Of a DNA stretch of 18,530 nucleotides, positions 6,337 to 13,115 are shown piece after piece. The notes below the pieces were generated by a model. The model did not search any database. It was not told the DNA's origin and saw only the letters and a list, made by a program, of their open reading frames with translations. The stretch comes from TMED26 sp002694075. Its GTDB lineage: Bacteria; Pseudomonadota; Alphaproteobacteria; Thalassobaculales; Thalassobaculaceae. The stretch spans positions 1 to 18,530 of the forward strand of contig JAYYDT010000134.1 in assembly GCA_036160575.1 (NCBI GenBank), given 5' to 3'. Each line of letters begins with the position of its first letter. The stretch's first letter is position 1. The position numbers and the translations under genes are program-made.

Positions 6337-7272
6337 ATGGCGGAAACACATCATTTGGCGGCCGCGCCGAAAACCGTGCATTGGGGCCTTTTTGGCGCCG
6401 ATATCGCGCCGGTGATGGAAGTGCGCTCGGGCGACACGGTGGTCATCGACACCGTTTCCGGCGGGCCTGACGTGTTGCCTGGCGACGGTTACCACGTGCC
6501 GCCGGAGTTGCTGGCCATCCACGCCGAAACGCCGCGCCATGTGCCGGGCCATATCCTGACCGGGCCGGTGCGGGTGACCGGCGCCAAAGCCGGCCAGGTG
6601 TTGCAGGTCGATATCCTCGATGTCCGGTTGCGCCAGGATTGGGGTTATAATTTCATTCGCCCGCTGGCCGGCGCGCTGGCCGGTGAATTCCACGAAATGA
6701 CCAAGATGACCATTCGCCTGGACGACGCCCGCGGCGAAGGTGAACTGCCGTGGGGCACGCGCCTGCCGTTGCGGCCGTTTTTCGGCGTCATGGGGGTGGC
6801 GCCGCCGGCCAATTGGGGGCCAATCAGCACAATCCAGCCGCGCGCCCATGGCGGCAATATCGATAACAAGGAAATGGTCGCCGGCACCACATTGTTTCTG
6901 CCGATCTTCGTCGACGGCGCGCATTTCTCGGCCGGCGACGGCCACGGCTGCCAGGGCGATGGCGAGGTCTGTGTGACGGCCATCGAAACCGCCCTGCAAG
7001 GCCACTTCCGGCTGACCGTGCGCGATGACATGTCCCTCGCTCTGCCGCGCGCCGAAACCGCCGAAGCCTTCATCACCATGGCCTTTGACGAGGATTTGGA
7101 TGACGCCGCCAAGGAAGCCTTGCGCCAAATGATCGATCTGATCTGCGCGCGCAGCAACCTCGACCGCGCGCAGGCCTACGCCCTTTGTTCGCTGGCCGCC
7201 GATCTGCGCGTCACCCAAATCGTCAACGGCAACAAGGGCATCCACGTGGTACTGCCGAAAAGCGTGCTTTAG
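6337..7272 (+). CDS. acetamidase/formamidase family protein
   Basis: A 311-residue protein of the FmdA/AmdA family, which hydrolyses formamide, acetamide or other small amides to the acid and ammonia in the cytoplasm. Family hallmarks are the N-terminal LAAAPKTVHWGLFGADIAPVMEVRSGDTVVIDT, HVPGHILTGPVRVTGAKAGQVLQVDILDV (68-96), FFGVMGVAP (148-156), GGNIDN (172-177) and FSAGDGHGCQGDGEVC (197-212), the last being part of the conserved metal/active-site region. Length is as expected for the shorter family members. AGGAG lies just before ATG 6337. The stop overlaps the stop of the convergent dioxygenase gene by three bases. The neighbouring M24-fold hydrolase might release an amide or amine, so the locus could salvage nitrogen; this is inference. 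Confidence 0.9.
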   Translation: MAETHHLAAAPKTVHWGLFGADIAPVMEVRSGDTVVIDTVSGGPDVLPGDGYHVPPELLAIHAETPRHVPGHILTGPVRVTGAKAGQVLQVDILDVRLRQDWGYNFIRPLAGALAGEFHEMTKMTIRLDDARGEGELPWGTRLPLRPFFGVMGVAPPANWGPISTIQPRAHGGNIDNKEMVAGTTLFLPIFVDGAHFSAGDGHGCQGDGEVCVTAIETALQGHFRLTVRDDMSLALPRAETAEAFITMAFDEDLDDAAKEALRQMIDLICARSNLDRAQAYALCSLAADLRVTQIVNGNKGIHVVLPKSVL

Positions 7273-8084
7273 GCGACGCCCTCGTCCAACATCACCGCGT
7301 TGCGGGCGCCGGCGATTTCCCGCCAATGGGCCAAATCGGCGTCGACCAATAGGCCGTTGGGCGGCCGGCAGGGCCGAAAATGGCCATGGTCGTCGCGTCC
7401 CCGCACCAACATCGCGGCCATATTGCCGCCGGCGACCTGGCGCATGCGCGTCGGGATGTAGCGGATCGCCAAACCGATCCGCCGGTCGCCGCTGCGATTG
7501 GGGTGGGAAGCGTGAAACACCTTGCCATGGTGCAGCGACATTTGGCCCGGCCGCAACTCAACCTCGGTGGCCGCGTCCTCCGATACCGTGACGGTGAGTT
7601 CCTGGCCGCGCGTCAGCAGATTGCGCGGGTCATGGGTGTCGCGGTGGTCGACGGTTTGGGTTTGGCTACCGGCGACGAAGCGCATGCAACCGCTGGCCAC
7701 CGTCGCCGGCGACAGGGCGATCCACGCGGTCACCTCCTCCTCACCGTCCAAGCCCCAATAGGTCAAATCCTGGTGCCAGGAAACGAAATCGTCGGTGCCC
7801 GCCTCCTTGATGAAAAACGGACAGTCGAGGGCCAGCAAATCTTCGCCCAGGATCGCCGCGACCGCGTCGGTCACCGCCGGCAGGCGCGAAATCTCGTCGA
7901 CGAAGGGCAGCACCAAATTGGGATAGCGGCGCAAACAGGTCTTGGCGTTGACGAGGTCGGGAAAGGCCGTCTCGGCGGCTTCCAACCGCGCCCGGTAAGC
8001 CGCCGCCGCGGCGCTGTCCATGACGTCGATGGGAAAGACGAAACCATCGCGTTGAAAGCGGTCTTTGATGTCGCTGGCAAGCAT
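7269..8084 (-). CDS. phytanoyl-CoA dioxygenase (PhyH) family Fe(II)/2-oxoglutarate oxygenase
   Basis: A 271-residue protein starting MLASDIKDRFQRDGFVFPIDVM, the usual PhyH opening. The iron-binding triad is visible: H104 and D106 in WHQDLTYWG (103-110), and distal H191 in FHASHPNRSGDRRIGLAIRY. R202, eleven residues after H191, is placed to bind 2-oxoglutarate as in PhyH relatives such as ectoine hydroxylase. The region CMRFVAGSQTQ is also typical. These enzymes hydroxylate small molecules or CoA esters using O2; the substrate here is unknown. An upstream extension is open for about 100 codons but lacks domain similarity, so ATG 8084 is chosen although its Shine-Dalgarno (GGAAAG) is weak. It is divergent from the enolase-superfamily gene and convergent with the amidase gene. 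Confidence 0.85.
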   Translation of the reverse strand: MLASDIKDRFQRDGFVFPIDVMDSAAAAAYRARLEAAETAFPDLVNAKTCLRRYPNLVLPFVDEISRLPAVTDAVAAILGEDLLALDCPFFIKEAGTDDFVSWHQDLTYWGLDGEEEVTAWIALSPATVASGCMRFVAGSQTQTVDHRDTHDPRNLLTRGQELTVTVSEDAATEVELRPGQMSLHHGKVFHASHPNRSGDRRIGLAIRYIPTRMRQVAGGNMAAMLVRGRDDHGHFRPCRPPNGLLVDADLAHWREIAGARNAVMLDEGVA

Positions 8085-8096
8085 AGCCCTACTTTC

Positions 8097-8108
8097 CGTG
8101 ATGTCACG
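8097..8108. promoter_or_regulatory. 12-bp palindrome, candidate operator between divergent genes
   Basis: CGTGATGTCACG has CGTGA and TCACG arms around a 2-bp centre and lies 13 bp ahead of the dioxygenase start codon, within the 157-bp gap shared with the enolase-superfamily gene. Its size and symmetry fit a dimeric helix-turn-helix regulator. A lone CGTGA half-site occurs in the divergent gap near 10217. The function is inferred from position only. Confidence 0.3.
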
Positions 8109-8241
8109 ACGCGCGCCGGTCGCACGCCTCAACCGATAGAATAACGAAAAGTTGTGCTGACTTAAAGCCATCTCGCGTGGCTTGACCGGCGCTGGTGGGG
8201 CGGCAAGACTAGCCGGCGTCATCCGCCACGGGAGCCGGACC

Positions 8242-9393
8242 ATGTCATCCAAAATCAGCCATGTCGAATTCCACGTCCTGCAGACCGAGGCCGAGACCCG
8301 GCCCCATTGGGTCAGCCTGTTCAAAGTACCCAACGCCAATGAATTGCTGGTGCGCTTGCGCACCGACGACGGGGTCGAGGGCTTCGGCCTGGCCACCTCC
8401 TACACCGATATCGCGCCGATCACCAAAGTGGTCGCCGATGGCTTCGCCGATCTCATTCTAGGCATGGACGCGCTGGCGCCCGAGGCGCTTTATGAAAAAC
8501 TTTTCGCGCTGACCTCCAGCCGACAGGCGGCCGAACGCGGCTGGGGCCGGGAGGCGTTGATCCGCATTTCGGCGGCGGTCGACCTGGCGTGCTGGGACAT
8601 CGTCGGCAAAACCGCCGGTCTACCGCTGTATCGCCTGTTTGGCGGCTATCGCAACCAGGTGCCCTGCTATGTCACCTGCGCCTATTACCGCGACGGCAAG
8701 GACAACGCCGAATTGCGCGACGAGATCGAAATGCTGGTGGCCCAAGGCCACCGCGGCTTCAAGGGCAAGGTCGGCGGTTTGAGCCTGGCCGAGGATATCG
8801 CCCGCATGGAGATCGTGCGCGAGGTGATCGGCCCCGACCGCGATTTGATGATCGACGTCAACCGCGCCTGGGATTTGAAAACCGCGATTGAGGGCGCGCG
8901 CTTGCTGACGCCGCTCAAGCCGGTGTGGCTGGAAGAGCCGGTGCGCTGGACCGACGATCGGCGAGAGCTGAAACTGCTCGCCCAAAGCACGGCGATACCG
9001 CTATCCGGCGGCGAAAGCGAAATCACCAGCTATGGCTGCCGGTCCTTGCTCGAGGAACAGGCGGTGCAAATCCTGCAATTCGACTGCACCATGTTCGGCG
9101 GCTTCACCGAGGGCCGCAAACTGGCCGCCCTTTGCGAGCTTAACCATGTCGACGTGGCGCCGCACCACGATTGTTTCATCCACGCGCCGCTGGTCGCCGC
9201 CAGCCCGGCCGGCCGCATTGTCGAATCCTTCACCGATCCCGAACGCGACCCACTGCAGGCCGAGCTTTATGAGAACCCGCCGCACATCGCCGATGGCTGG
9301 CTGACCTTGAACGAGGCGCCGGGCCTGGGTCTGACCCTATCGGCCGAGGCCCTCGCCAAATTTGCCCGGCCGGTGGCCAGCGCCGGTCGCTAG
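8242..9393 (+). CDS. mandelate racemase / muconate lactonizing enzyme family protein (enolase superfamily)
   Basis: A 383-residue protein with the enolase-superfamily capping domain (1-130) and a (beta/alpha)-barrel. The catalytic pattern can be followed: K174-x-K176 in FKGKVGG on the second strand, metal ligands D205 (MIDVNRAW), E231 (WLEEPVRW) and E258 (SGGESE), then D281 (FDCTMFGG), H308/H309 (VAPHHD) and E328 (VESF). This is the mandelate-racemase subgroup arrangement, with KxK and a His-Asp dyad, used by racemases and sugar-acid dehydratases that abstract a proton next to a carboxylate. The specificity is not identifiable from sequence. ATG 8242 has GGGAG upstream; the longer frame beginning 20 codons earlier is not conserved-looking. 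Neighbouring SDR, transporter and lactonase-like genes favour a sugar-acid dehydratase (inference). Confidence 0.88.
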   Translation: MSSKISHVEFHVLQTEAETRPHWVSLFKVPNANELLVRLRTDDGVEGFGLATSYTDIAPITKVVADGFADLILGMDALAPEALYEKLFALTSSRQAAERGWGREALIRISAAVDLACWDIVGKTAGLPLYRLFGGYRNQVPCYVTCAYYRDGKDNAELRDEIEMLVAQGHRGFKGKVGGLSLAEDIARMEIVREVIGPDRDLMIDVNRAWDLKTAIEGARLLTPLKPVWLEEPVRWTDDRRELKLLAQSTAIPLSGGESEITSYGCRSLLEEQAVQILQFDCTMFGGFTEGRKLAALCELNHVDVAPHHDCFIHAPLVAASPAGRIVESFTDPERDPLQAELYENPPHIADGWLTLNEAPGLGLTLSAEALAKFARPVASAGR

Positions 9394-9402
9394 CGCCGGC
9401 GC

Positions 9403-10197
9403 TTAGCGCGCGGTCATGCCGCCGTCGACGACCATCGCCGAGCCGGTCATGAAGCCGGCGTCGTCCGAGGCTAGAAAGACAATCCCCTTGGCGATGTCCT
9501 CGACCTCGCCCAAACGGCCGATCGGATGGCCGGCGAGGGCGACTTTTTCCGACGCGGCGAGGTCGTTGCTGCCGTGCTGAGTGGCACGAGCGACAAAGGT
9601 TTGGGTGCCCATGTCGGTGCGGATGACGCCGGGGTGAATGGAGTTGACGCGGATGCGATAGCCCTTGCGCCCGAAATTGAGAGCGGTCGATTTGGTGAAC
9701 AAGGTCACCCCGCCCTTGGTCATCGAGTAGAGCGGGTCAAGATCGGAGCCGACGACCCCGGCGACCGAAGCGAGGTTGACGATGGCGCTGCCCTGGGCGC
9801 TGTCCACGCCGCGCGCCTTGAGGGCCGGCACCGCTTGTTTGGTGCCGAGCCAAACCCCGGTCAAGTTGACCGCCGCGAGTTTCTGCCATTCCTCGAGCGT
9901 GACCTCCTCAAAATCACGGCCCAGGAACAGCCCGGCGTTGTTGACCAAAATATCGAGCCCACCGAACCGCGCGGTGGCCAGCGCGATGGCGGCGTCCCAT
10001 TGCGCCGGGTCGGTCACATCCAAAGGCGTGAAGACGGCCGCCTCGCCAAGCGCGTCAGCGGTCGCCTGGCCCTCATGAAGCAAAACATCGCCAATCACCA
10101 CGCGGGCGCCGGCGGCAACCATGCAGCGCGCGGTTTCGGCGCCAATGCCGCGGGCGGCGCCGGAAATCAGCGCCACTTTCCCATCCAAACTGTTCAT
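9403..10197 (-). CDS. SDR family oxidoreductase (classical, NAD-type)
   Basis: A 264-residue classical short-chain dehydrogenase: GAARGIG (13-19) cofactor loop, D37 at the end of the second beta-strand (favouring NAD over NADP), NNAG (87-90), S144 in NLASVAG, and Y157-SMT-K161 catalytic pair. The C-terminus MTGSAMVVDGGMTAR is typical. It resembles 3-alpha/20-beta-hydroxysteroid dehydrogenase-like and sugar dehydrogenase-like SDRs, but these cannot be told apart here. GGGAGGG precedes ATG 10197. It is convergent with the enolase-superfamily gene (9-nt gap) and divergent from the DMT transporter, which suggests a shared 170-bp control region. Oxidation of a hydroxyl in the same pathway as those neighbours is inference. 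Confidence 0.9.
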   Translation of the reverse strand: MNSLDGKVALISGAARGIGAETARCMVAAGARVVIGDVLLHEGQATADALGEAAVFTPLDVTDPAQWDAAIALATARFGGLDILVNNAGLFLGRDFEEVTLEEWQKLAAVNLTGVWLGTKQAVPALKARGVDSAQGSAIVNLASVAGVVGSDLDPLYSMTKGGVTLFTKSTALNFGRKGYRIRVNSIHPGVIRTDMGTQTFVARATQHGSNDLAASEKVALAGHPIGRLGEVEDIAKGIVFLASDDAGFMTGSAMVVDGGMTAR

Positions 10198-10368
10198 TTT
10201 TCCCTCCCCGTCTTGGCGTGACGTGGGCCGCCCGCCATCGTTCGGAGCATGGTCGCGGGGCGATCCGACGAGGTCAACAGTTTCGCGCCTAGGCGGGCCG
10301 CGTCAAAAGTGTATCTTGAACGGCGGCGCCGCCGGGGTCGGGCCGCACCAGCACAAGGAAACGCGATC

Positions 10369-11274
10369 ATGGGGCCATCGGCGGCACCGGCCAATCTGGT
10401 CAAGGGCGGGGCTTTTCTGGTGTTGGCGGTGTTGATGTTCGACACCATGGGGGCGATCGTCAAATATCTGTCGGCCAACTATCCGCCCCAGCAACTTTCG
10501 CTGTTTCGCAATCTCTTCGGCTTGCTGCCGAGCGCGGCGGTATTGTTCGCCACCAGCGCCTGGCACGCGGCCGGTCGGCCGTGGCGGATCCGGCAATGGC
10601 GGTTGGGCTTGGCGCGCGGCGGCTTTGTCGCGCTCGCGCAATTCTGTTTTTACGCCGCGCTTGGCCATCTCGCTTTCGCCACCGCCACCACCTTGGCCTT
10701 CGCGGGACCATTGATCATCACCGCCCTGTCGGTGCCGGTGCTGGGTCAGCGTGTCGGGCCATGGCGCTGGTCGGCGGTGGTCATCGGCTTCGCCGGGGTG
10801 GTCCTGATCATGCGACCGGGCGCCGATGTGTTCAGCCTCCACGCCCTATTGCCGCTTGGCGCGGCCTTCGGCTACGCCTGTTCCAGCGTCACCGTGCAGC
10901 GCTTTGACCGCGATGTGCCAAGCCCCCTGATCAATCTTTATGGCACCGGCGGAGCGCTGGTCGGGGCAGCGGCTCTCGTGCTGTTCAGCGGCGGTTTCGT
11001 GCCAGTCGCCGGTCCTCAAGATTGGTTGTGGCTGATCGCCATGGGCGGGCTCGGCGGCTGTGCCGTGCTCTGTTTGATCACCGCTTATCGCAGCGCCCGA
11101 CCCGGCGATTTGGCGCCACTGGAATATCTCGGCATCCCCTTTTCCTTCACCCTTGGCTGGGCGATTTTCGACGAGGCGCCATTCGACCGGCTATGGCCGG
11201 GGGCGCCGCTGGTCGTTGGCGCCGGTCTGCTGATTATCTGGCGCGAACGGCTGCACGCCGGCCGCGTCGGCTGA
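10369..11274 (+). CDS. DMT superfamily transporter (two EamA domains)
   Basis: A 301-residue integral membrane protein with about ten hydrophobic segments in two EamA repeats. The first repeat begins GGAFLVLAVLMFDTMGAIVKYLSANYPPQQLSLFRNLFGL, and a second follows from about 150 (ALLPLGAAFGYACSSVTVQRFDRD). The loop 'FAGPLIITALSVPVLGQRVGPWRWSAVVIGFAGVVLIMRPG' is diagnostic of the family. DMT permeases move metabolites such as amino acids or nucleosides, mostly outwards; the cargo is unknown. ATG 10369 is chosen because AAGGAAA sits just upstream and hydrophobic segments start soon after; the frame extends 40 codons further but that part is Arg-rich. The leader contains a perfect 14-bp palindrome (10321-10334) that could form a hairpin, and another palindrome CGCCTAGGCG at 10286-10295. 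The lactonase-like gene follows after 42 nt, probably in the same transcript. Confidence 0.88.
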   Translation: MGPSAAPANLVKGGAFLVLAVLMFDTMGAIVKYLSANYPPQQLSLFRNLFGLLPSAAVLFATSAWHAAGRPWRIRQWRLGLARGGFVALAQFCFYAALGHLAFATATTLAFAGPLIITALSVPVLGQRVGPWRWSAVVIGFAGVVLIMRPGADVFSLHALLPLGAAFGYACSSVTVQRFDRDVPSPLINLYGTGGALVGAAALVLFSGGFVPVAGPQDWLWLIAMGGLGGCAVLCLITAYRSARPGDLAPLEYLGIPFSFTLGWAIFDEAPFDRLWPGAPLVVGAGLLIIWRERLHAGRVG

Positions 11275-11316
11275 TCGAGCGCTTTCGCCCGGCTGGTCAT
11301 ATGCTAGGCTCGGGCC

Positions 11317-12225
11317 ATGGACGCTATTCCCATCATCGACGCGCATTTCCATTTCTGGGACCACGGCGCCGGCCGTCACCCATGGCTCGCCGGGACCGGT
11401 GACAAGGACTTTTTCCTCGGCGATTACAGCGCTTTGCGACGCGATTACCTGCCCGCCGACTATTGGCGCGACGCTGGCGACTTGCCGGTCGTCAAGCTGG
11501 TCCATTGCGAGGCCGAATGGGATCGCGACGATCAGGTCGGCGAAACCGCGTGGCTGACCCACTTGCACGCCACCACCGGCTGGCCGAGCGCCCTGGTCGG
11601 CCATGCCTGGCTCGACGACCCGGCCTTGGACACGATTCTCGCCGGCCACTGCCAATCCCCGTTGATGCGCGGCATTCGGTCCAAACCGGTCACCGCGCCG
11701 CGCGCCGACGCGGCCGCTCCCGACGGCCCCCGCAGCCTGGCCGACCCGGCCTGGCGGCGCGGGTATGCGCGCCTGGCGGATTTTGATCTAAGCTATGATC
11801 TGCGCGTGCCATGCTGGCATTTGGCCGAGGCGGCGGCGGTGATCGAAAAGCACCCCGAGATTCCGGTGGTGGTCAATCACCTGGGCTTTCCGTGGGACCG
11901 TTCGGACGATGGCCTGGCCTTTTGGCGCGACCAGATGCGAACCATCGCGCGCTTGCCCTGGGTTCATCTGAAAGTCTCGGAACTGGGCTTGAAGGACCGC
12001 CCATGGTCGGCCGAGGAAAACCGCCGTGTGGTTATGGAAGCGGTGGAGATTTTCGGCACCGGGCGGTGCATGTGGGCGTCCAATTTTCCGGTCGCCGGCC
12101 TGCGTGTCGGCTACCGCGAGCAGGTGACCGCGATGCTGGCGATGTTCGACGGGTTCACCGCCGGCGAGCGGCGCGCCCTGTTCCACGACAACGCCGCGCG
12201 GTTTTACCGTCTGGACGCGGGCTGA
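11317..12225 (+). CDS. amidohydrolase family protein (COG3618, fuconolactonase / PDC-lactonase-like)
   Basis: A 302-residue TIM-barrel hydrolase. The N-terminal strand-1 motif is IIDAHFHFWD, with H10 and H12. VVVNHLGFPWD gives H188, and 'GRCMWASNFPVAGLRVGYREQV' occupies the strand-8 position, where N256 stands in place of the catalytic Asp of many amidohydrolases; my recollection is that ASNFPV variants are common in this subfamily. C-terminal NAARFYRL is standard. Members hydrolyse sugar lactones or 2-pyrone-4,6-dicarboxylate. Here the neighbouring enolase-superfamily protein and SDR fit a sugar-lactone role, which remains inference. The Shine-Dalgarno is weak (AGGCTCGGG), consistent with translation from an upstream DMT transcript. 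A terminator-like hairpin follows the stop. Confidence 0.83.
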   Translation: MDAIPIIDAHFHFWDHGAGRHPWLAGTGDKDFFLGDYSALRRDYLPADYWRDAGDLPVVKLVHCEAEWDRDDQVGETAWLTHLHATTGWPSALVGHAWLDDPALDTILAGHCQSPLMRGIRSKPVTAPRADAAAPDGPRSLADPAWRRGYARLADFDLSYDLRVPCWHLAEAAAVIEKHPEIPVVVNHLGFPWDRSDDGLAFWRDQMRTIARLPWVHLKVSELGLKDRPWSAEENRRVVMEAVEIFGTGRCMWASNFPVAGLRVGYREQVTAMLAMFDGFTAGERRALFHDNAARFYRLDAG

Positions 12226-12239
12226 GCCCCAAACGCGGA

Positions 12240-12261
12240 CGGCCCGGTCGAAACCGGGCCG
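12240..12261. terminator. hairpin between convergent genes, likely shared terminator
   Basis: CGGCCCGGT (12240-12248) and ACCGGGCCG (12253-12261) pair perfectly over 9 bp around a CGAA loop; GAC/GTC extends the base with a small bulge. It lies in the 63-bp gap between the lactonase-like gene and sdhB, which meet tail to tail. Neither side has a good U-tract directly after the stem, so termination could be imperfect or Rho-aided. Confidence 0.6.
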
Positions 12262-12288
12262 CCGTCTTGATCAAAAAATCACGCCCGA

Positions 12289-13068
12289 TCAGCGCCGCTC
12301 GACCATTAATTTCTTAATTTCGGCGATGGCTTTGGCCGGGTTCAGACCCTTCGGGCAGGTCTTGGTGCAGTTCATGATGGTGTGACAGCGGTAGAGCCGG
12401 AAGGGGTCCTCTAGCTCGTCCAACCGCTCGCCGGTCATCTCATCGCGCGAGTCGGCGATCCAGCGATAGGCCTGCAGCAGGATGGCCGGGCCGAGGTAAC
12501 GGTCGCCGTTCCACCAATAGCTCGGGCAAGAGGTCGAGCAACAGAAGCACAGCACACATTCCCACAGACCGTCGAGCTTGGCGCGCTCTTCCGGGCTTTG
12601 CAGCCGCTCGGAATCCGGCGGCGGCGGGGTTTTCGACTTCAACCACGGCTCGACCGACGCCAATTGGGCATATAGCTGGCTGACGTCAGGCACCAAATCT
12701 TTGACCACCGGGCGGTGCGGCAAGGGGTAGATGTGCACATCGCCGTCGACATCCTCGATCGGCTTGAGGCAGGCCAAGGTGTTGGTGCCGTCGATGTTCA
12801 TCGCGCACGAGCCGCAAATCCCCTCGCGGCAAGACCGTCGGAAGGTCAAGGTGGTGTCGATCTCGTTTTTGATTTTCATCAACGAGTCCAAGACCATCGG
12901 CCCGCATTCGTCGAGATCGATTTCGTAGCTATCCATCCGCGGGTTATCGCCGGTATCGGGGTCGTAGCGATAAATTTTAAAGGTCTTCACCCGCTTGGCG
13001 TCTTCGGTCGCCTTATAGGTGGTGCCGCTTTTGACCTTGGAATTGGCGGGCAACGCAAATTCAGCCAT
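12289..13068 (-). CDS. sdhB: succinate dehydrogenase iron-sulfur subunit
   Basis: A 259-residue subunit of complex II that passes electrons from the FAD of SdhA to ubiquinone. The [2Fe-2S] ligands are C80, C85, C88 (CREGICGSC) and C100. The second domain has C171, C174, C177 and C181 (CVLCFCCSTSCP) plus C228, C234 and C238 (CHTIMNCTKTCPKG), providing the [4Fe-4S] and [3Fe-4S] clusters in the usual interleaved way. C-terminal NPAKAIAEIKKLMVERR is standard. It is the last gene of the sdh operon, 47 nt after sdhA. The ribosome site is poor (AAAGACGG), so expression probably depends on the upstream genes. Length is typical. Confidence 0.98.
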   Translation of the reverse strand: MAEFALPANSKVKSGTTYKATEDAKRVKTFKIYRYDPDTGDNPRMDSYEIDLDECGPMVLDSLMKIKNEIDTTLTFRRSCREGICGSCAMNIDGTNTLACLKPIEDVDGDVHIYPLPHRPVVKDLVPDVSQLYAQLASVEPWLKSKTPPPPDSERLQSPEERAKLDGLWECVLCFCCSTSCPSYWWNGDRYLGPAILLQAYRWIADSRDEMTGERLDELEDPFRLYRCHTIMNCTKTCPKGLNPAKAIAEIKKLMVERR

Positions 13069-13115
13069 CGGAACCGTCTTTCTCTAATTTTCCCCAACGC
13101 ACGCCCTGTGGCGCC

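Noticed and set aside
6262..7326. 354-codon minus-strand open frame opposite the amidase gene
   Set aside because: It is antisense to a clear FmdA-family protein and has no family similarity.
10321..10334. Perfect palindrome CGGCGGCGCCGCCG ahead of the DMT gene
   Set aside because: It is low-complexity GC sequence that arises easily by chance; it is mentioned under the DMT gene but not called a regulatory site.
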